From: an uncultured Bacilli bacterium
GTDB lineage: Bacteria; Bacillota_I; Bacilli_A; RFN20; CAG-826
DNA: 7,267 nucleotides
Direction: 5' to 3'
NCBI GenBank assembly: GCA_944358755.1
Contig: CALVRY010000057.1
Location: 1-7,267 of the forward strand
The notes beneath the pieces were generated by a model. It saw nothing but the letters and a program-made list of their open reading frames with translations. It did no database searches and was not told the origin of the DNA. Shown in pieces: positions 6,437 to 7,267 of the stretch (positions within the stretch are counted from its first letter, which is position 1; every line of letters starts with the position of its first letter). The position numbers and the translations under genes were made by a program.

Positions 6437-7267
6437 ATTTTAAGCAAATATTGTAAGCATCACGTGCTATCATAACTTCTTCATCAGTTGGAATGACAGC
6501 AACTTTGATTTTACTATCTGGAGTTGAAATTATTCCTTCTTTTCCACCAAACATCTCAGCATTTAATTTTGGATCGTAGTTAACGCCAAGTGCCTCTTTA
6601 ATGTTATTTAAAGCGACTTCTCTATAATCTGGAGCGTTTTCACCAATTCCTGCAGAGAAGATGATTAAGTCACATCCTCCAAGTCTAACATAATATTGAC
6701 CAATGAAATCAGCAACTCTTCTTGCCCAAAGTTTCATTGCTAGAATTGCGTGTTTATCGCCTTTTTTAGCAGCATCTTCGACATCTCTTGAGTCGTTAGA
6801 AATACCACTAACACCTAAAAGTCCGCTCTTTTTATTCATTTCTTGGAAAATTGTTTCATTGTCTTTCCCGCTCATTGCAACAATTTGATAATAAACGCTT
6901 GGGTCCATATCGCCAGTTCTAGAATTCATCATGATTCCACCAAGTGGAGTAAGTCCCATTGATGTTGCAACACATTTGCCATTTTTAGTAGCAGTAATGG
7001 AAGCGCCACTTCCAAGGTGACAAATAATCATTCTCTTTTCTTTAGCTTCAGGAATATATTTTTCACCAACTTCGCTTAAATATTTGTGTGATGTGCCATG
7101 TGCCCCATATCTTCTAATATTATATTTTTCAGTATATTCGTATGGAATTGGATATGTGTAATCTTCTTCTTCCATTGTTTGATGGAATGCAGTATCAAAA
7201 ACAGCAACTTGTGGAACGTTTGGTAAAACTTTTTTGAAAGCTTCATAACCTGTTAAGTGAGCTTTGT
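6435..7267 (-). CDS. ackA: Acetate kinase, C-terminal 277 residues (5' end cut by window edge)
   Basis: Acetate kinase interconverts acetyl phosphate + ADP and acetate + ATP, the ATP-yielding last step of acetate fermentation in the cytoplasm. The open frame runs from the right edge (first full codon at 7265) to TAA at 6435-6437. It shows AHLTGYEAF, VAVFDTAFHQTM (catalytic Asp codon 7194-7196, D148 in Methanosarcina thermophila numbering), RRYGAHGTSHKY (His 7098-7100, H180), CHLGSGAS, TSMGLTPLGG, SRTGDMDP (Arg 6918-6920, R241), SGLLGVSG, FSAGIGENA and PTDEEVMIARD (the Glu of the C-terminal motif). With a family length of about 395-400 residues, roughly 120 N-terminal residues lie outside. An in-frame ATG at 7173-7175 is the internal Met of FHQTM, not a start. 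Two small differences stand out: Ser for the usual Asn in HLGNG, and Asn-Ser for the usual Gly-Thr before the Arg. The paired pta gene is not visible. The assignment is very secure. Confidence 0.97.
   Translation of the reverse strand, partial: KAHLTGYEAFKKVLPNVPQVAVFDTAFHQTMEEEDYTYPIPYEYTEKYNIRRYGAHGTSHKYLSEVGEKYIPEAKEKRMIICHLGSGASITATKNGKCVATSMGLTPLGGIMMNSRTGDMDPSVYYQIVAMSGKDNETIFQEMNKKSGLLGVSGISNDSRDVEDAAKKGDKHAILAMKLWARRVADFIGQYYVRLGGCDLIIFSAGIGENAPDYREVALNNIKEALGVNYDPKLNAEMFGGKEGIISTPDSKIKVAVIPTDEEVMIARDAYNICLK

Larger units (their letters stand above)
1..7267 (-). other. Probable operon ackA-nrnA-dnaE-polA
   Basis: All four genes point the same way with gaps of 12, -1 and 1 nt, and each downstream gene has its Shine-Dalgarno embedded in the end of the gene before it. 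No stem-loop followed by a T-run lies at any junction. The simplest reading is one message entering from the right edge and leaving at the left edge. Internal promoters inside coding sequence cannot be excluded by eye in DNA this AT-rich. Confidence 0.65.

Noticed and set aside
7173..7175. Possible start codon giving a 246-residue acetate kinase
   Set aside because: The reading frame continues upstream to the window edge with conserved acetate kinase sequence (AHLTGYEAF, VAVFDTAFHQT). This ATG is an internal methionine.
1..7267. Mollicute genetic code in which TGA encodes tryptophan
   Set aside because: No in-frame TGA occurs in the genes, and the tryptophans checked use TGG, for example in KEEWGF of polA. 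The standard code explains everything seen, although absence of TGA does not strictly exclude code 4.

Overview
The window is an ordinary, very compact housekeeping stretch from a low-GC bacterium (about 30% G+C by eye). All four genes lie on the minus strand. Read in transcription order, from the right edge to the left, they are ackA (acetate kinase, 5' part missing), nrnA (DHH/DHHA1 nanoRNase/pAp phosphatase), dnaE (complete DNA polymerase III alpha subunit of the Gram-positive DnaE type) and polA (DNA polymerase I, 3' part missing).

Organism. The proteins read as Firmicutes/Bacilli-like. NrnA resembles the Bacillus subtilis protein motif by motif. DnaE starts with the Bacillus-type N-terminus, in which the PHP metal ligands are eroded. 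PolA has a decayed 3'-5' exonuclease domain of the Bacillus type. AT-rich codons, short proteins and nearly absent intergenic space suggest a small-genome lineage, such as an uncultured gut Bacilli/Mollicutes-related group. Tryptophan is encoded by TGG where I checked it, and no in-frame TGA interrupts any gene, so the standard bacterial code fits. All three visible stop codons are TAA.

Layout. Positions 6435-7267 hold ackA, 5415-6422 nrnA, 2332-5415 dnaE and 1-2330 polA. The gaps are 12 nt (ackA/nrnA), a 1-nt overlap in a TAATG (nrnA/dnaE) and 1 nt (dnaE/polA). No stretch longer than 12 bases is non-coding, so there is no room for a separate promoter or terminator; the promoter must lie to the right of the window. 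I see no RNA gene, mobile element, CRISPR array or attachment site.

How the genes relate. DnaE and Pol I are replication/repair polymerases. NrnA clears very short RNA fragments and pAp. AckA makes ATP from acetyl phosphate. In Bacillus and Staphylococcus the corresponding genes lie in the same broad chromosomal neighbourhood but separated by others, so this looks like a condensed form of that arrangement rather than a dedicated new system. I found no convincing undescribed system. The points most worth a second look are the tight coupling of the two polymerases, the loss of exonuclease residues in both, and a few substitutions in otherwise conserved motifs.
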